NCBI RefSeq assembly: GCF_002982075.1 | Contig: NZ_PUEJ01000001.1 | Span: 558,001 to 622,000, forward strand | DNA length: 64,000 nucleotides | Reading direction: 5' to 3' | From: Labrys okinawensis | Lineage (GTDB): Bacteria > Pseudomonadota > Alphaproteobacteria > Rhizobiales > Labraceae | Shown here: piece after piece, positions 62,860 through 64,000 of the stretch | Position numbering within the stretch: position 1 is the first letter of the stretch | Layout: the number at the start of each line of letters is the position of its first letter | Position numbers and translations under genes: made by a program | Notes under the pieces: generated by a model | Seen by the model: only the letters and a program-made list of their open reading frames with translations | Told to the model about the DNA's origin: nothing | Database searches by the model: none

Positions 62860-63974
62860 CCCGTCTCTCCGGCGTGGCTGAGGCTGGCGACGATCGAGCG
62901 ATAGGTCAGGACACCCTTGAGCTGTCCGGCCTCGTCCACGCAGGGCAGCACCGGCATGTCCTGGGCGAACATCGAGGCCACTGCATTGCGCAGGTCCGAA
63001 TGGAGCGAGGCCGTGGTCTCGACCGGACGCGCATGCTCGCCCACCGTTCCCGCCGCAGTCCTGGCGCGGTCGAGTGCGAGCAGGCCTTGAGGCTTGCCGT
63101 CCGCCGTGACCACGATGATGGCCTGCTGGCCCGAGGCCTGCATTTTCTCGAGCGCGAGCGCGATCGGATCCTCGGCCCGCACCGCATCGAACCGGGCGGT
63201 CATCGCCTCTCCCGCCGTGACGAGCCGCAGGCGCTTGAGAGCGCGGTCGGAGCCGAGGAAATTCTCGATAAAGGCATTGGCCGGCCTGGCCAGCAGTGCG
63301 TCGGGGCTGGCATATTGTTCCAGGCGCCCGCTACGGAAGATGGCGATCTTGTCCGCCATCTTCACCGCCTCGTCGAGATCGTGCGAGACGAAGATGATGG
63401 TCTTGCGGATCGCCTGCTGCATCTTCAGGAACTCGTCCTGGATCACCTCGCGGTTGATCGGATCGATCGCGCCGAAGGGCTCGTCCATCAGCATGACCGG
63501 CGGATCGGCGGCGAGCGCGCGCAGCACGCCGACACGCTGCTGCTGGCCGCCGGACAGTTCACGCGGATAGCGGCTGAGGAAAAGATCGGGCTGCATGCCC
63601 ACCAGTTCGAGCAGTTCGCCCGCCCGGGCGCGCGATTTCCTGCGGTCCCAGCCGAGCAGATCGGGCACCACGCAGATGTTCTCGCAGATGGTCTTGTTGG
63701 GAAACAGCCCGATCTGCTGGATGACGTAACCGATCGAGCGGCGCAGCTGGATCGGGTCGGTCGCGCTGGTATCCTTGCCGTCGATATAGACCTTGCCGCT
63801 GGTGGGCTGGATCAGGCGGTTGATCATCTTCATGGTCGTGGTCTTGCCGCAGCCCGACGGCCCCAACAGCACGCAGATCTCGCCCGCCGGCAGGTCGAGA
63901 TTGATGTCGTCGACGGCGACGAAGGGCTTGCCCGCGGTTTCGAAGGTCTTGGTGAGATGTTCGAGACGGATCAT
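62856..63974 (-). CDS. Glycine betaine/choline-type ABC ATPase with two CBS domains
   Basis: 372 residues. Walker A is GPSGCGKTT, the signature LSGGQQQRVGVLRAL, Walker B VMLMDEPFGAIDP and the H-loop FVSHDLDEA. The C-terminal 120 residues form two CBS modules (EDPIALALEKMQASGQQ and ASMFAQDMPVLPCVDE), which in OpuC-type systems sense ionic strength or cyclic di-AMP. Its start overlaps the stop of an upstream gene that leaves the window. Confidence 0.94.
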   Translation of the reverse strand: MIRLEHLTKTFETAGKPFVAVDDINLDLPAGEICVLLGPSGCGKTTTMKMINRLIQPTSGKVYIDGKDTSATDPIQLRRSIGYVIQQIGLFPNKTICENICVVPDLLGWDRRKSRARAGELLELVGMQPDLFLSRYPRELSGGQQQRVGVLRALAADPPVMLMDEPFGAIDPINREVIQDEFLKMQQAIRKTIIFVSHDLDEAVKMADKIAIFRSGRLEQYASPDALLARPANAFIENFLGSDRALKRLRLVTAGEAMTARFDAVRAEDPIALALEKMQASGQQAIIVVTADGKPQGLLALDRARTAAGTVGEHARPVETTASLHSDLRNAVASMFAQDMPVLPCVDEAGQLKGVLTYRSIVASLSHAGETG

Positions 63975-64000
63975 CGGCTTGCTCCGCCCTTGATGCCCTT
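63971..64000 (-). CDS. End of an upstream gene, probably the second permease
   Basis: Reading back from the window edge, nine codons (KGIKGGASR) lead to a TGA that overlaps the ATPase start codon as ATGA. Such overlaps mark an operon partner; OpuC-type operons often carry a second permease at this place. Nothing more can be seen. Confidence 0.5.
   Translation of the reverse strand, partial: KGIKGGASR

Overview
The window is a high-GC stretch (about 65% by eye) of an alphaproteobacterial chromosome, most likely from the Hyphomicrobiales (Rhizobiales). Supporting signs are a Ros/MucR regulator, many solute-binding-protein ABC systems, densely overlapping catabolic operons with LysR/GntR/ROK/TetR control, and palindromic mosaic repeats in intergenic gaps. 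The genus cannot be fixed from the sequence. No rRNA, tRNA, CRISPR array, integrase or intact insertion sequence was seen. All function calls come from reading motifs by eye; no database search was run.

Layout. 0-10 kb: the end of a GNAT acetyltransferase, two convergent ROK regulators, and a minus-strand mannoside operon (binding protein, two permeases, cytoplasmic GH38 alpha-mannosidase, ROK regulator) with no ATPase of its own. 9.5-13.7 kb: a DUF3313-like lipoprotein diverging from a TetR regulator over two palindromes, then Tex. 13.7-21 kb: a LysR gene facing gcvT-gcvH-gcvP-sdaA, which turns glycine into one-carbon units and serine into pyruvate; then a tautomerase/LysR pair. 22-32.5 kb: a hydroxyproline island with GntR regulator, DHDPS-like deaminase, Ldh-type pyrroline-2-carboxylate reductase, FAD dehydrogenase, 4-hydroxyproline epimerase, fused aconitase X (cis-3-hydroxyproline dehydratase type), a second proline-racemase-fold enzyme with a Ser/Thr active site, and a chromate-transporter gene. 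A scar inside it joins an aldehyde-dehydrogenase N-terminus to a broken amino-acid ABC ATPase. 32.5-44.4 kb: a mixed region with MucR, secreted proteins, a cold-shock protein, tartrate/malate dehydrogenase, enol-lactonase, an AT-rich orphan, a phosphoesterase/nucleotidyltransferase pair and several copies of a roughly 100-bp dispersed repeat. 44.4-64 kb: a betaine island with Rieske demethylase and reductase, two trimethylamine-dehydrogenase-like demethylases, a cupin of the DMSP-lyase type, a ProC-like reductase, two betaine-type ABC importers, an enolase-superfamily protein, an LpxO/AspH-type hydroxylase and an esterase.

How it fits together (inference). The right-hand island would import quaternary compounds (glycine betaine, proline betaine or hydroxyproline betaine) and demethylate them stepwise. 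The products, glycine or (hydroxy)proline, are what the gcv-sdaA and hydroxyproline islands consume. The window therefore reads as a compatible-solute and plant-osmolyte degradation region. The most unusual points are the DMSP-lyase-like cupin overlapping an N-methyl demethylase gene, the pairing of two different 3-hydroxyproline-dehydratase candidates, active-site substitutions in three enzymes, the dispersed repeat family, and several strong palindromic operators that match specific divergent promoters.
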